Below are positions 33,922-51,169 of a stretch of DNA of 64,000 bases, one piece after another. The translations under genes and the position numbers were made by a program. The notes beneath the pieces were generated by a model, which searched no databases, was not told where the DNA came from, and worked only from the letters and a program-made list of their open reading frames with translations. The DNA comes from CAVTQY01 sp963736975 (GTDB lineage Bacteria; Pseudomonadota; Alphaproteobacteria; Acetobacterales; Acetobacteraceae). Within the stretch, counting starts at the first letter, position 1. Each line of letters begins with the position of its first letter. The stretch spans positions 124,001 through 188,000 of the forward strand of contig CAVTQY010000001.1 of NCBI GenBank assembly GCA_963736975.1, read 5' to 3'.

Positions 33922-35397
33922 TCACGCGGCCAGAGTGAGTTCCTCTACGCTTGCTGCTTTCCGCGTCGGCGCGACGATCAGCTTGCCGGTCAGACGAGTA
34001 TAGAGCCGTGCATACTCCGCCGCCGCCGTTTCCCATCCGAACCGGCGCGCCATGGCCGCGCGCCGCATCTCCGCCAGTCGTGGTGCATCGGCAAAAACCA
34101 CCGCAGCCCGGTTACAGGCCGCCAGCAAACCGCCGGGGGATAAATCCGTAAACAGGAACCCGGTCTCGCCATCCGCGATGGTATCGGCTAGCCCGCCTGT
34201 CGCATGCGCAATCGGCAGCGTGCCATAGCGCTGCGCCTGCATCTGCGTCAGCCCGCACGGCTCGAAGCGCGACGGCACCAGGCAGAAATCGCTGCCACCG
34301 ATGATGCGCCGTGCCATCGGCTCGTTGAACCCGACCAGGACCCCGATGTGATCGCGGTGCCGGCGCGCGACCTTGATCAGCATCTGCTCGGTCGCCGGAT
34401 CGCCAAGCCCCAGAATGGCGATCTGCCCACCGTTGCCTACGATGTCGGCCGCCGCCTCGGCGACGATATCGAGCCCCTTCTGCGGCACCAGCCGCGACAC
34501 CACGCCGAACAGCGGGCCCTCTGAAGACGCAAGGCAGAGACCCGTCCGCACCAGATCCGCGATCGTTCGCTTGCCACCCAGATCGGTCGCATCGAAATGC
34601 ACCGGCAGATGCGGATCAGTGCGCGGGTTCCAGCTCTCGTCGAGGCCGTTGACAACCCCGCTGAGTTGGCCTTGCTCCGCGAGGCCCTGGGTCAGTCCCT
34701 GCAACCCGCCACCAAGCCCTTCCGTGGTGATCTCACGCGCATAGGTCGGACTGACGGTGCAGATATGGTTGGCATAAAACAGCCCGGTCTTCAGGAACGA
34801 GACGTTCCCGTGGAACTCAACGCCGTTGATCCCGAAGGCATGCTCCGGAATGCCAAGACCGTAGCGATGCTCGGCGCTGAAGACGCCCTGATGCGCGATA
34901 TTATGAATGGTGAGTATGGACGGCAGCGTGGCCCCGTCCCATTGCAGATAGGCGGGGGCGAGCCCACCCGGCCAGTCATTGACGTGCAGCAGGTCGGGCC
35001 GCCAGCCGAGCCCGCCCAAACCTTCCGCGAGTTGCGCCGCGGCCAGCGCCAGCCGGCCGAACCGCAGGTCGTTGTCCGGCCAATCACTGCCATCCGGACG
35101 GCAATACGGATTACCGAGCCGGCCGTAGAGCGACGGTGCCAGGACCAGATAAACCGGCACGCCGTCCGCGGTATGGGTCGTGCCGATATGGCAGGGCGGA
35201 ATGCTGCCTCGCCCGGGTAACCGACCGATGATTTTCATACCGGGTGATTTCGCCAGCGCACTTGGGTAACCCGGCAAAAGGATGCGGACATCCGCGCCTA
35301 AGTGCCGCAACGCCCGCGTCAATCCGGCAGAAACCTCACCGAGCCCGCCTGCTTTAACGAAATCGGTCATTTCGCTTGTAGCGAAAAGTGCCTTCAT
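33922..35397 (-). CDS. glgA: Glycogen synthase (ADP-glucose type)
   Basis: 491 residues of the GT5 family. The N-terminal ADP-glucose site has K15 in KAGGLGEVS, and the C-terminal half has GVVSRLVPQKGLDI and PSRFEPCGLTQMQAQRYGTL with FTDLSPGGLL. It extends alpha-1,4-glucan chains. No glgB or glgC is nearby; glgX lies 8.5 kb away. The 237 bp upstream to the NTPase start hold no clear promoter. Confidence 0.95.
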   Translation of the reverse strand: MKALFATSEMTDFVKAGGLGEVSAGLTRALRHLGADVRILLPGYPSALAKSPGMKIIGRLPGRGSIPPCHIGTTHTADGVPVYLVLAPSLYGRLGNPYCRPDGSDWPDNDLRFGRLALAAAQLAEGLGGLGWRPDLLHVNDWPGGLAPAYLQWDGATLPSILTIHNIAHQGVFSAEHRYGLGIPEHAFGINGVEFHGNVSFLKTGLFYANHICTVSPTYAREITTEGLGGGLQGLTQGLAEQGQLSGVVNGLDESWNPRTDPHLPVHFDATDLGGKRTIADLVRTGLCLASSEGPLFGVVSRLVPQKGLDIVAEAAADIVGNGGQIAILGLGDPATEQMLIKVARRHRDHIGVLVGFNEPMARRIIGGSDFCLVPSRFEPCGLTQMQAQRYGTLPIAHATGGLADTIADGETGFLFTDLSPGGLLAACNRAAVVFADAPRLAEMRRAAMARRFGWETAAAEYARLYTRLTGKLIVAPTRKAASVEELTLAA

Positions 35398-35634
35398 GGG
35401 CGCGGTCAGCTCTTTCCCAGCAGAGGTTGTCAGCTAAGTTCATCGGGATATTGCACCGCCGCGCCTGGTTTTCGCCTCACTTGCGCTTCACGAGCCGTTT
35501 ATCCAGGCCCCTGCCTCACTTAAGAAAGCGCGATATTTCCGGGATTTGCCGTGCCTCGTCACGTTACCGCCACAGTCGTTGATCATACCTCAAGCTTTCG
35601 TGAGTATAATGATCGTCACATCCCAGGGGGTATT

Positions 35635-36762
35635 TTGAACGATTTCGCGCGACCCGGCACGCAGCCTTTTCGCACAAGCGCCGACCACAAGGGCTCCAAC
35701 GAATACGCGGCTGCCGTCACGCTTTCGCTCGGCAGGATCCGCCGCGCTCGCCCCGTCTGCCTCCAGCCGCGAGACCTGTTGCGTGCTGACCGTCGCGCGC
35801 CTCCTTTGATTGGACGCGAGGAGGAGCTGAGGGCCCTGCAGGCCTGGATCAGTGATCCCTCTCAGGTTGGGCTGCGGTGCATCACCGGCGGTGCGGGCAG
35901 TGGCAAGACCCGCTTGGCGATTGAGCTGTGCGCGTGGGCCGAGACGCAAGGTTGGGCGGCCGGCTTTGCCGTCCCGGGTACACAGGGCAGCATCGCCGCG
36001 CTACGCCGCGACAAGCCCCTGTTTGTCGTCATTGATTGTGCCGGCAGGATGGGCGCACGCACGGCAGCAGCGGCTGCAGCCCTCCTGGATAGGGGCAAGC
36101 CAAAGCTGCGCCTTATGCTACTCGACCGCGACGCGGACAGTGAGACTGAGTGGTGGCGCGACTTCGCCGGCCAGTGTCCCGGGCACCAGCCGGATCCGAT
36201 GCGGCTCGGCGGTCTGCGCTCCGTCGCCGACAGAGGAGCCTTGCTCGGCCAGGCCATGGCCTTTGCCGCGCGCATAGCCGGCATTCCAGCCTCTGCTCCC
36301 GCCACCGGCGCGGTCCTTGATACCGGCGATCCGCTGCACTTGCTGATGGCCGGGTTGGTGGCGCCGCATTCCGGCATAGCGCAGGCGCTGGCGCAGCCCG
36401 CGGCCGCGCTTGCCCATCAACTGGCCGTGGAGGAAACGCGGCGCCTCGAACGGCTGGCCGGCCCGCTGGAAATCGACCCCCACCTGCTCGTGCACCTGAT
36501 CGCCTGCGTTACTTTGCGAGGCGGTTGTCCGTGGTCACACGCCGCGCCACTGATCGCGCAGGAGGCCCGCGCAATGGGACTTCACTTGCCCGCCGGCGCC
36601 GAGCACATCGCTGACGTGCTGGCTGACATTTTGCTGTCTTCGGACGGCACCACGCTTGAACCGATCGGTCCGGACCTGCTGGGCGAGGCCTTTGTGACCC
36701 ATTCATTGGAGCACCATTCGCCGGAAACGCAGGCGGCGATCATAGCCCGCACTCGTATCTGA
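35635..36762 (+). CDS. Orphan P-loop NTPase, STAND-like
   Basis: 375 residues from TTG 35635, favoured because AGGGGG lies five bases before it; a GTG at 35551 would add 28 residues. Walker A is GGAGSGKT (85-92) and Walker B LFVVID (129-134), after a PPLIGREEELRALQAWI stretch like that of STAND or AAA signalling ATPases. No effector or repeat domain is attached, and the C-terminal about 180 residues are helical without a known match. The protein is therefore short for a STAND protein and may be truncated or a stand-alone module. It lies between glgA and rplK. Function unknown. Confidence 0.65.
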   Translation: MNDFARPGTQPFRTSADHKGSNEYAAAVTLSLGRIRRARPVCLQPRDLLRADRRAPPLIGREEELRALQAWISDPSQVGLRCITGGAGSGKTRLAIELCAWAETQGWAAGFAVPGTQGSIAALRRDKPLFVVIDCAGRMGARTAAAAAALLDRGKPKLRLMLLDRDADSETEWWRDFAGQCPGHQPDPMRLGGLRSVADRGALLGQAMAFAARIAGIPASAPATGAVLDTGDPLHLLMAGLVAPHSGIAQALAQPAAALAHQLAVEETRRLERLAGPLEIDPHLLVHLIACVTLRGGCPWSHAAPLIAQEARAMGLHLPAGAEHIADVLADILLSSDGTTLEPIGPDLLGEAFVTHSLEHHSPETQAAIIARTRI

Positions 36763-36912
36763 TCTGACGCGTCCCGTCTCTTCCACCCTCTGGACTCCAC
36801 TCCAACGATCCTCTACACGCCCGCCTTTCCTCCGGAACGCGGGAGATGCCGCCGAGCCAACTAAGGCCCGGCGCATGATTGGCACCGCGGTCCTTGCGCA
36901 AGTCAAAGGATC

Positions 36913-37347
36913 ATGGCGAAGAAAATCGTCGGCTACATCAAGTTGCAGATCCCCGCCGGCAAGGCGAACCCCTCGCCTCCGGTCGGTCCAGCGCTCGGCC
37001 AGCGCGGTCTCAACATCATGCAGTTCGTCAAGGACTTCAACGCGCAGACCGCCAACATGGAGCCCGGCATGCCGGTGCCCGTGGTGATCACGGCGTATGG
37101 CGACCGCACCTACAGCTTCATCATGAAGACCCCGCCCAACACTTATTTCCTCAAAAAGGCCGCCGGCATTGAGAAGGGCTCGATCGCCACCGGCAAGGGC
37201 GCCACCGTCGGCCAGGTCACCACCACGCAATTGCGGGAGATCGCAGCCCAGAAGATGAAGGACATGAATGCCGGCGATGTGGAAGCGGCGGTGCGCATGC
37301 TGGCCGGCTCCGCTCGCTCGATGGGCCTGACGGTGGTGGAGGGCTGA
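36913..37347 (+). CDS. rplK: Ribosomal protein uL11
   Basis: 144 residues. MAKKIVGYIKLQIPAGKANP, SPPVGPALGQRGLNIMQF and the C-terminal AGSARSMGLTVVEG are diagnostic. It forms the GTPase-associated stalk base with 23S rRNA. It begins the rplK-rplA-rplJ-rplL-rpoB-rpoC cluster; secE and nusG, normally just upstream, are absent. It ends three bases before rplA. Confidence 0.97.
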   Translation: MAKKIVGYIKLQIPAGKANPSPPVGPALGQRGLNIMQFVKDFNAQTANMEPGMPVPVVITAYGDRTYSFIMKTPPNTYFLKKAAGIEKGSIATGKGATVGQVTTTQLREIAAQKMKDMNAGDVEAAVRMLAGSARSMGLTVVEG

Positions 37348-37350
37348 GCC

Positions 37351-38044
37351 ATGCCGCATGACAAGCGCCTCGAGGCTGCCTACGCCGCCTTCGACAAGGC
37401 GAAGGCCTATCCGCTCCCCGACGCCATCCGCTTGGTGAAAACCAACGCCCGCGCCAAATTCGACGAAACCGTCGAGATGTCGATGAAATCTTGGCATCGA
37501 CCCGCGTCACGCCGACCAGATGGTGCGCGGCCTGATCAGCCTGCCGAACGGCACTGGCAAGACTGTGCGTGTGGGCGTGTTCGCCCGTGGCCCGAAAGCC
37601 GAGGAGGCGCAGGCGGCCGGGGCGGACGTGGTCGGCGCCGAGGATCTCGCCGAAAAAGTCCAGGGCGGCCAAATCGATTTCGACCGCTGCATCGCCACGC
37701 CGGACATGATGGGTGTGGTCGGCCGGCTCGGCAAAATTCTCGGCCCCCGCGGCCTCATGCCGAACCCCCGCCTAGGCACCGTCACTATGGACGTGCGCGG
37801 CGCCGTCACTGCGGCCAAGGGCGGTCAGGTCGAGTTCCGCGCCGAGAAAGCCGGTATAATCCATGCCGGCATCGGCAAAGCGAGTTTCGAGGATGAGAAG
37901 CTGTTGGAGAACGCCCGTGCGCTCGCCGACGCCATCCAGCGCGCCAAACCGGCGGGTGCCAAGGGCACCTACGTCAAATCCGTCGCCCTGAGTTCTACCA
38001 TGGGGCCGGGCGTACGGGTGGACGTCAGCACGCTGGCGGGATGA
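37351..38044 (+). CDS. rplA: Ribosomal protein uL1 (one frameshift)
   Basis: 230 residues when read across one phase change. The N-terminal part to AKFDETVEMSM and the rest from LGIDPRHADQMVRGLISLPN are in different frames; ATGAAATCTTGG at 37483-37494 holds one A too many (37486-37488), and ATGAATCTTGG would restore the normal MNLGIDPRHAD. L1 also represses its own operon by binding mRNA. As with yidC and rpoB, an insertion error in the assembly is the likely cause. Confidence 0.94.
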
Positions 38045-38279
38045 ACGAAATACGCCGTCCCGCCATGCGGGGCGGCGGGCAGGGCGCCGGGAGGCGCCCG
38101 ATCCTGTCCCAGACCGCACGCCTCCTACGGGAGATAATGGGCTTCGGTCCGCGGGCGACAGATGGGGAATCGCTTCGCGGTTCCGTACTGAAGGACAGGC
38201 GAACCGGATTGCTTCGGCAATCCATGGGCAACCGGCCGGGCGCAGTCCACACGCGCGCGGCCCGAGAGACGGAGAGACA
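38045..38279 (+). promoter_or_regulatory. rplJ leader region (putative L10 autoregulatory RNA)
   Basis: A 235-bp non-coding stretch lies between rplA and rplJ, in the place of the L10(L12)4 mRNA binding leader that controls rplJL translation in many bacteria. It is rich in pairable segments, for example CGGATTGCTTCGGCAATCC (38207-38225) as a strong local hairpin. I did not compute a fold, so the match to the known L10 leader is by position and general character only. Confidence 0.5.
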
Positions 38280-38804
38280 ATGGACCGCACACAAAAGCGG
38301 GAATTCGTCGCCGGGCTCGCTCAGGTGTTCGCCGAGACGTCGATGGTCGTGGTGACCCGCAATCAGGGTCTCACCGTGGCCGAAGCGACCGATCTGCGCC
38401 GCCGCATGCGAGCCGCCGGTGCCACGTTTAAAGTGGCCAAGAACCGGCTGGCCAGCCGCGCCCTCGAAGGCACCGCTTTCGCCGGCATCGGCCCCTTGCT
38501 GCTCGGACCGACCGCGCTCGCCTGGGCAACCGATCCTGTCGCCGTGGCGAAGGCGGCGGTCGATTACAGCAAGAGCAATGAAAAGCTCGTGCTGGTCGGC
38601 GGTGCGCTCGGCAGCCGCATGCTGGATGCCGAGGGCGTTCGGGCTTTGGCCGACCTGCCGGGGCTGGACCAGCTCCGCGCCGGTCTGCTCGGCCTGATCG
38701 CCACCCCGGCGACCCACATCGTCGGCGTGCTGGCCGCTCCGGCGGGGGGGCTGGCCCGGGTCTTCGGCGCCTTTGCCCGCAAGGCGGAGGAAGCGGCCGC
38801 ATAG
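38280..38804 (+). CDS. rplJ: Ribosomal protein uL10
   Basis: 174 residues: MDRTQKREFVAGLAQVFAET at the start, GATFKVAKNRLASRALEGT, the middle FAGIGPLLLGPTALAW and an alanine-rich C-terminal helix that binds L7/L12 dimers. ACGGAGAGACA precedes ATG 38280. It anchors the stalk and with L7/L12 regulates its own mRNA. Confidence 0.96.
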   Translation: MDRTQKREFVAGLAQVFAETSMVVVTRNQGLTVAEATDLRRRMRAAGATFKVAKNRLASRALEGTAFAGIGPLLLGPTALAWATDPVAVAKAAVDYSKSNEKLVLVGGALGSRMLDAEGVRALADLPGLDQLRAGLLGLIATPATHIVGVLAAPAGGLARVFGAFARKAEEAAA

Positions 38805-38887
38805 CCGACCTGCGCTGAAATTGAGACAGGCCAGAGAATTCGGCTTGAACGGAACCACACAGAGGTTAGATTAGGGAACCTACGCAA

Positions 38888-39271
38888 ATGGCAGATCTGC
38901 AAAAGCTGGCTGAGGAGCTGTCCAGCCTCACGGTAATCGAGGCGGCCGAGCTCACCAAGCTGCTCGAAGACAAATGGGGCGTCTCCGCCGCCGCACCCGT
39001 GGCTGTCGCCGCGGCTCCGGCGGCTGGCGCCGCCGCCCCCGCCGCCCCCGCCGAGGAACAGACGGAGTTTACGGTCGTCCTAACCAAGACGGGCGATAAG
39101 AAGATCAACGTCATCAAGGAAGTCCGCACGATCACTGGCCTCGGCCTGAAAGAGGCGAAGGATCTGGTGGAGGGCGCGCCCAAGACCGTCAAGGAATCCG
39201 TGAGCAAGGACGAGGCAGCCAAAATCCGCAAAATGCTCGAGGATGCGGGCGCCGCCGTCGAGGTCAAGTAG
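38888..39271 (+). CDS. rplL: Ribosomal protein bL12 (L7/L12)
   Basis: 127 residues: the N-terminal dimer domain (LAEELSSLTVIEAAELTKLL), an alanine-rich hinge (about 37-55) and the C-terminal domain with EFTVVLTKTGDKKINVIKEV, GLGLKEAKDLVEGAPK and the end EDAGAAVEVK. It recruits translation GTPases. It follows rplJ by 83 bp. Confidence 0.97.
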   Translation: MADLQKLAEELSSLTVIEAAELTKLLEDKWGVSAAAPVAVAAAPAAGAAAPAAPAEEQTEFTVVLTKTGDKKINVIKEVRTITGLGLKEAKDLVEGAPKTVKESVSKDEAAKIRKMLEDAGAAVEVK

Positions 39272-39301
39272 AAGAGGGCTTGAAGCAAATCATTGGTGTG
39301 C

Positions 39302-39319
39302 GCTGTCCCGAGGGACAGC
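39302..39319. promoter_or_regulatory. Perfect 8-bp hairpin in the rplL-rpoB spacer
   Basis: GCTGTCCC and GGGACAGC flank a two-base GA centre in the 216-bp spacer. In many bacteria this spacer holds an attenuator or processing site that sets the ratio of ribosomal protein to RNA polymerase transcripts. No T run follows, so it is not a simple terminator. The rest of the spacer is GC-rich with no open reading frame of note. Confidence 0.45.
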
Positions 39320-39487
39320 CGAGCTTCGGGTAGGGCCGCAAGGCCGGCACGGGCGGAGGCAGACGCGCTTCCGCCCGCGCTTCCGCTTTTTGCGAAGGGA
39401 CACCGACGCCCGAGGCGGTCCGGGCGGGACAGGTGGGCTTGGACAGGACCGCGAGCGACAGGCACGAGCGGGCAGGCAGGATAGTCG

Positions 39488-43670
<4,183 letters not shown>

Positions 43671-43677
43671 CCCTTTC

Positions 43678-43698
43678 CCCCTCTCCTTGCGAGAGGGG
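43678..43698. repeat. CCCCTCTC hairpin between rpoB and rpoC
   Basis: CCCCTCTC (43678-43685) pairs with GAGAGGGG (43691-43698) around CTTGC, followed by a GGGGCAGGGGG tail. It shares arm sequence with the hairpins at 20075, 28095 and 51144. It lies inside the rpoBC transcript, so it is unlikely to be a full terminator. Confidence 0.6.
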
Positions 43699-43751
43699 TC
43701 GGGGCAGGGGGAACACGGCGCAGACAATTCCCTTTCCAGGGTGAGACACGC

Positions 43752-47894
<4,143 letters not shown>

Positions 47895-47907
47895 AAACAA
47901 AGATAAA

Positions 47908-47991
47908 CCACAGAGGCAAAGAGACACGGACAAAGCAAACAGAGAGTTGTCTCTCTCAGTTTTATTCTCCCTGTCTCTGCGTCTTCTGTGG
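47908..47991. repeat. CCACAGAG-type inverted repeat with inner hairpin after rpoC
   Basis: CCACAGAGGCAAAGAGACA near 47908 is imperfectly inverted at 47971-47991 (TGTCTCTGCGTCTTCTGTGG). Inside it AGAGAGTTGTCTCTCT followed by CAGTTTTATT forms a plausible intrinsic terminator for rpoC. CCACAGAG...CTCTGTGG elements of this kind are widespread dispersed repeats in bacteria. It lies between the convergent rpoC and oppF-type genes and is visibly less GC-rich than both. Confidence 0.6.
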
Positions 47992-48001
47992 TCAAACTTG
48001 C

Positions 48002-48961
48002 TCACCTCAGGTGACACGCCACCAGATGCCCGGGCGCCACCTCCCGCAGCACCGGTGACTCCACCCGGCACCGAGCCTCGGCATACGGGCAGCGTGGATG
48101 GAAATGGCATCCCGGCGGCGGACGCACCGGGCTCGGCACATCGCCCTCCGGCACCCGCTTCTCTCGCTGCGCGGCCGGATCGGGTACCGGGATCGCTGCC
48201 AACAGCGCCTCGGTGTATGGATGGAGCGGCTGGCGGAACAGCGACACCTTATCGGCATATTCGACGATCCGCCCCAGATACATCACGGCGATGCGGTGGC
48301 TGATATGCTCCACCACACCAAGATTGTGTGAAATGAAAAGATAAGAGAGCCGCTGCTCGCGTTGCAGGTCCATCAGCAGGTTGATCACCTGCGCTTGGAT
48401 CGACACATCCAGCGCCGACACGGGTTCGTCAGCGACGATGAAACTCGGCTCCAGCGCCAGTGCCCTCGCTATCGAGACGCGTTGGCGCTGCCCGCCGGAG
48501 AATTCGTGGGGATAGTTGCGCATTTGGGCCGGCCGCAGCCCAACACGCTGAAACAACGCCGCCACGCGTTCCTGGCGCGCCCGCCCGCGCGCGATCCGGT
48601 GCACCTTCAACGGCTCGCCGACGATCTCGCCCACCGTCATTCGCGGGTTGAGCGACGAAAAGGGATCCTGGAAAACGATCTGCATCTGCCGTCGGTACGG
48701 CCGCAACGCCTTGCGCGACAACGCGGTGATATCCGTTCCTGCGACCCTTATCGTTCCCGCCGTCGGTTCGATCAGCCGCATCACCGAACGGCCGACAGTT
48801 GATTTGCCGCACCCGCTCTCACCTACCAACCCGAGTGTTTCGCCCGTCTCGATCGTGAAGCTCACTCCGTCCACCGCCAGCACATGCTCGCGTACGCGAC
48901 GCAGGAAGCCGCGCCGGATCGGATAATGCTTCTTCAGGTCCGCTACTTCGAGGACAGCCAA
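48002..48961 (-). CDS. Oligopeptide/dipeptide ABC transporter ATPase (OppF/DppF-like)
   Basis: 319 residues. Walker A is GESGCGKST, the signature SGGQRQRVSIARAL and Walker B SFIVADEPVSALD. The C-terminal oligopeptide-type extension PPPGCHFHPRCPYAEARC carries the cysteine-rich Opp/Dpp tail. It pairs with the OppD-like ATPase one base upstream. No binding protein or permease genes adjoin, so the membrane partners must lie elsewhere. Confidence 0.92.
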   Translation of the reverse strand: MAVLEVADLKKHYPIRRGFLRRVREHVLAVDGVSFTIETGETLGLVGESGCGKSTVGRSVMRLIEPTAGTIRVAGTDITALSRKALRPYRRQMQIVFQDPFSSLNPRMTVGEIVGEPLKVHRIARGRARQERVAALFQRVGLRPAQMRNYPHEFSGGQRQRVSIARALALEPSFIVADEPVSALDVSIQAQVINLLMDLQREQRLSYLFISHNLGVVEHISHRIAVMYLGRIVEYADKVSLFRQPLHPYTEALLAAIPVPDPAAQREKRVPEGDVPSPVRPPPGCHFHPRCPYAEARCRVESPVLREVAPGHLVACHLR

Positions 48962-48962
48962 A

Positions 48963-49964
48963 CTATGCCTCCGTATGCCAACAGGCCGCGAGATGGCCCG
49001 GCGCTTTCATCTCCAATGGCGGATAGCGCTCTTGGCACAAGCCATCCGCGCGCGGACAACGCGGCGCGAAATGGCAGCCCGCCGGCAGGGCATTCAACGG
49101 CGGCACGATACCCGGTATCTCCTGCAGCCGTTCATCCGGCCCTGCGTCGCCGCGCAGCAATCCACCCCGGGGGATCGAGGTCAGCAGCCCCTGCATGTAT
49201 GGATGCAGCGGCCGCGCGAACAGCTCCGCCACCGCCGCTTCTTCGACCTTACGCCCGGCATACATCACGATCACCCGCTGTGCCGTCTCCGCCACGACGC
49301 CGAGGTCGTGCGTGATCAGCAGCACCGCCGTTCCGGTCTCCCGCTGCAGTTCCACGATCAGCCGCAGGATCTGCGCCTGGATCGTCACGTCCAGCGCCGT
49401 GGTTGGCTCGTCGGCGATCAGCAGCTTCGGGCTGCACGCCAGCGCCATGGCGATCATCGCCCGCTGCCGCATTCCGCCCGACAATTGATGCGGGTACTCA
49501 TGGGCCCGCTGCTCGGGCTCCGGAATGCGCACGCGGCGCAGCATCTCCACCGCTCGTGCCAACGCTGCATGGCGCGATAGCCCCTGGTGCAGCTCGATCG
49601 CCTCTGCGATCTGCCGCCCGACGGTCAACACCGGGTTGAGCGAGGTCATCGGCTCCTGGAAGATCATCGCCAGTTCGTTGCCGCGGAGCCGGCGCATCTC
49701 CGCCGCACTGAGCTGCAGCAGATCGACATCGCCCAGCCGCACGGTGCCCGCCTCGATCCGCCCCGGCGGCGCGATCAGGCGCATAATCGAAAGCGCAGTG
49801 ACGCTCTTGCCGCACCCCAACTCGCCGACGATCGCCAGCGTCTCGCCGGTACCGACGCTGAACGAGACGTCGTCCACCGCCTTCATCACGCCGTTTCGTG
49901 TATGGAACCAGGTGCGCAGCCCTTCGACGCGCAGAACCGGTTGTGCCGGATCAGCGGCGCTCAT
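48963..49964 (-). CDS. Oligopeptide/dipeptide ABC transporter ATPase (OppD/DppD-like)
   Basis: 333 residues. Walker A is GELGCGKSV, the signature LSGGMRQRAMIAMAL and Walker B LLIADEPTTALD; the tail has the Opp/Dpp motif (LPAGCHFAPRCPRADGLC). Walker A has Leu in place of the usual Ser at the third place, a mild change. It overlaps the acyl-CoA dehydrogenase gene by 14 bases and lies one base before the OppF-type gene. Confidence 0.92.
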   Translation of the reverse strand: MSAADPAQPVLRVEGLRTWFHTRNGVMKAVDDVSFSVGTGETLAIVGELGCGKSVTALSIMRLIAPPGRIEAGTVRLGDVDLLQLSAAEMRRLRGNELAMIFQEPMTSLNPVLTVGRQIAEAIELHQGLSRHAALARAVEMLRRVRIPEPEQRAHEYPHQLSGGMRQRAMIAMALACSPKLLIADEPTTALDVTIQAQILRLIVELQRETGTAVLLITHDLGVVAETAQRVIVMYAGRKVEEAAVAELFARPLHPYMQGLLTSIPRGGLLRGDAGPDERLQEIPGIVPPLNALPAGCHFAPRCPRADGLCQERYPPLEMKAPGHLAACWHTEA

Positions 49965-51111
49965 CGAGCATGCGGCGCGCGATCACCATGCGATGCACCT
50001 CGGTCGGTCCTTCATAAACCCGCATCACGCGCACCTGGCTGGCCAGAAGCTGCAACGGCAACTCCTTGGTCATGCCCATCGCGCCATAGGTCTGCATGGC
50101 ATGATCGACCACTGCGCCGGCCATTTCGGTGGCGAACACCTTGATCATGGACGCCTCGGTGCGGACATCGCGCCCGGCATCCTGCTTCGCCGCCGCATCC
50201 ATGACCATCAGCCGACAGGCATGGATCTGCGTCGCTGCCTCGGCGATCCACCACTGAATCGCCTGCCGGTCGGCCAGCCTCGCGCCGAACGTTACCCGCT
50301 GGCGCGCATGTTCGCACAGCATCTCCAACGCGCGCCGCGCAATCCCGATACACCACGCCCCCATCTGCAATCGTCGCACCGTGAGCCGCAACTGCATCGG
50401 CGCGAAGCCTTGGCCGAGCTTGCCCAGCACCTGCGTGCTCGGCACGCGCAGGTTCTCGAACACCAGCTCATAAGTGCGGCGACCACCGATCATGGCGATC
50501 TCGCGTTCGATGATGAACCCCGGCGTGCCGCGTTCGACGATGAAAGCGCTGATCCCCTCGTGGCGCTTGCCTTCGCCGGTACGGGCCATGACGATGACGA
50601 AATCCGCCTGGGGCACGCGGCTGACCCAGATCTTGCGGCCGTTGATCACCCAATCATCACCATCCTTCACCGCGCGGGTGGTCATCCCTGCCGGATCGCC
50701 GCCCGCACCTGGCTCGGAAATCGCGATTGCGGAAATCGCTTCGCCCGCGGCGTAGGGTTTCAGGTACAGCTCGCGCTGCCGCTCATCAGCGGCTGCCAGC
50801 AGCATGTGCAGGTTCGGGCTGTCGGGCGGGAAGGTGAATGGCACGACAGTCCGCCCCAGCTCTTCATTGATCGGCATAAGCGCGATGGCCGGCAGATTGG
50901 CTCCGCCCAGCTCCTCGGGCACGTCCAGCGCCCAGAGCCCCAGCTCCCGGCAGCGACCCAGCAGAGGCGCTTCTTCCTCGGCTGTTAGCCCGAATTTCTC
51001 GCCGCGCGCCTCGCGAGCAAGCACTGCACGTTCGAGCGGCATGAGGTCGCGATCGACGAACTTCGCGACCAGGTCGCGCAGCATCCGATGCTCTTCGGAA
51101 AGCTCCATCAT
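49951..51111 (-). CDS. Acyl-CoA dehydrogenase
   Basis: 386 residues from ATG 51111; an upstream ATG at 51156 lies inside a hairpin repeat and is not favoured. FAD-type acyl-CoA dehydrogenase motifs are AISEPGAGGDP, WVINGRKIWVSRVPQADF, and the C-terminal QTYGAMGMTKELPLQLLASQ with RVMRVYEGPTEVHRMVIAR. The domain order is helical N-terminal, beta middle, helical C-terminal. It is the proximal gene of a leftward unit with the two Opp-type ATPases. The acyl chain specificity is unknown. Confidence 0.9.
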   Translation of the reverse strand: MMELSEEHRMLRDLVAKFVDRDLMPLERAVLAREARGEKFGLTAEEEAPLLGRCRELGLWALDVPEELGGANLPAIALMPINEELGRTVVPFTFPPDSPNLHMLLAAADERQRELYLKPYAAGEAISAIAISEPGAGGDPAGMTTRAVKDGDDWVINGRKIWVSRVPQADFVIVMARTGEGKRHEGISAFIVERGTPGFIIEREIAMIGGRRTYELVFENLRVPSTQVLGKLGQGFAPMQLRLTVRRLQMGAWCIGIARRALEMLCEHARQRVTFGARLADRQAIQWWIAEAATQIHACRLMVMDAAAKQDAGRDVRTEASMIKVFATEMAGAVVDHAMQTYGAMGMTKELPLQLLASQVRVMRVYEGPTEVHRMVIARRMLDERR

Positions 51112-51143
51112 CCCAGCCTCTTGTTCCGCACCGACCCTATACC

Positions 51144-51167
51144 CCCTCTCCTGCATGCGGGAGAGGG
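51144..51167. repeat. CCCTCTCC hairpin before the acyl-CoA dehydrogenase gene
   Basis: CCCTCTCC (51144-51151) pairs with GGAGAGGG (51160-51167) around TGCATGCG. It lies between the histidine kinase stop and the acyl-CoA dehydrogenase start on the same strand, so it could also weaken read-through. It is the fourth hairpin of this arm type in the window. Confidence 0.6.
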
Positions 51168-51169
51168 CC

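Noticed and set aside
51112..51156. Upstream ATG for the acyl-CoA dehydrogenase
   Set aside because: It lies in a hairpin repeat and adds residues not like the family start.
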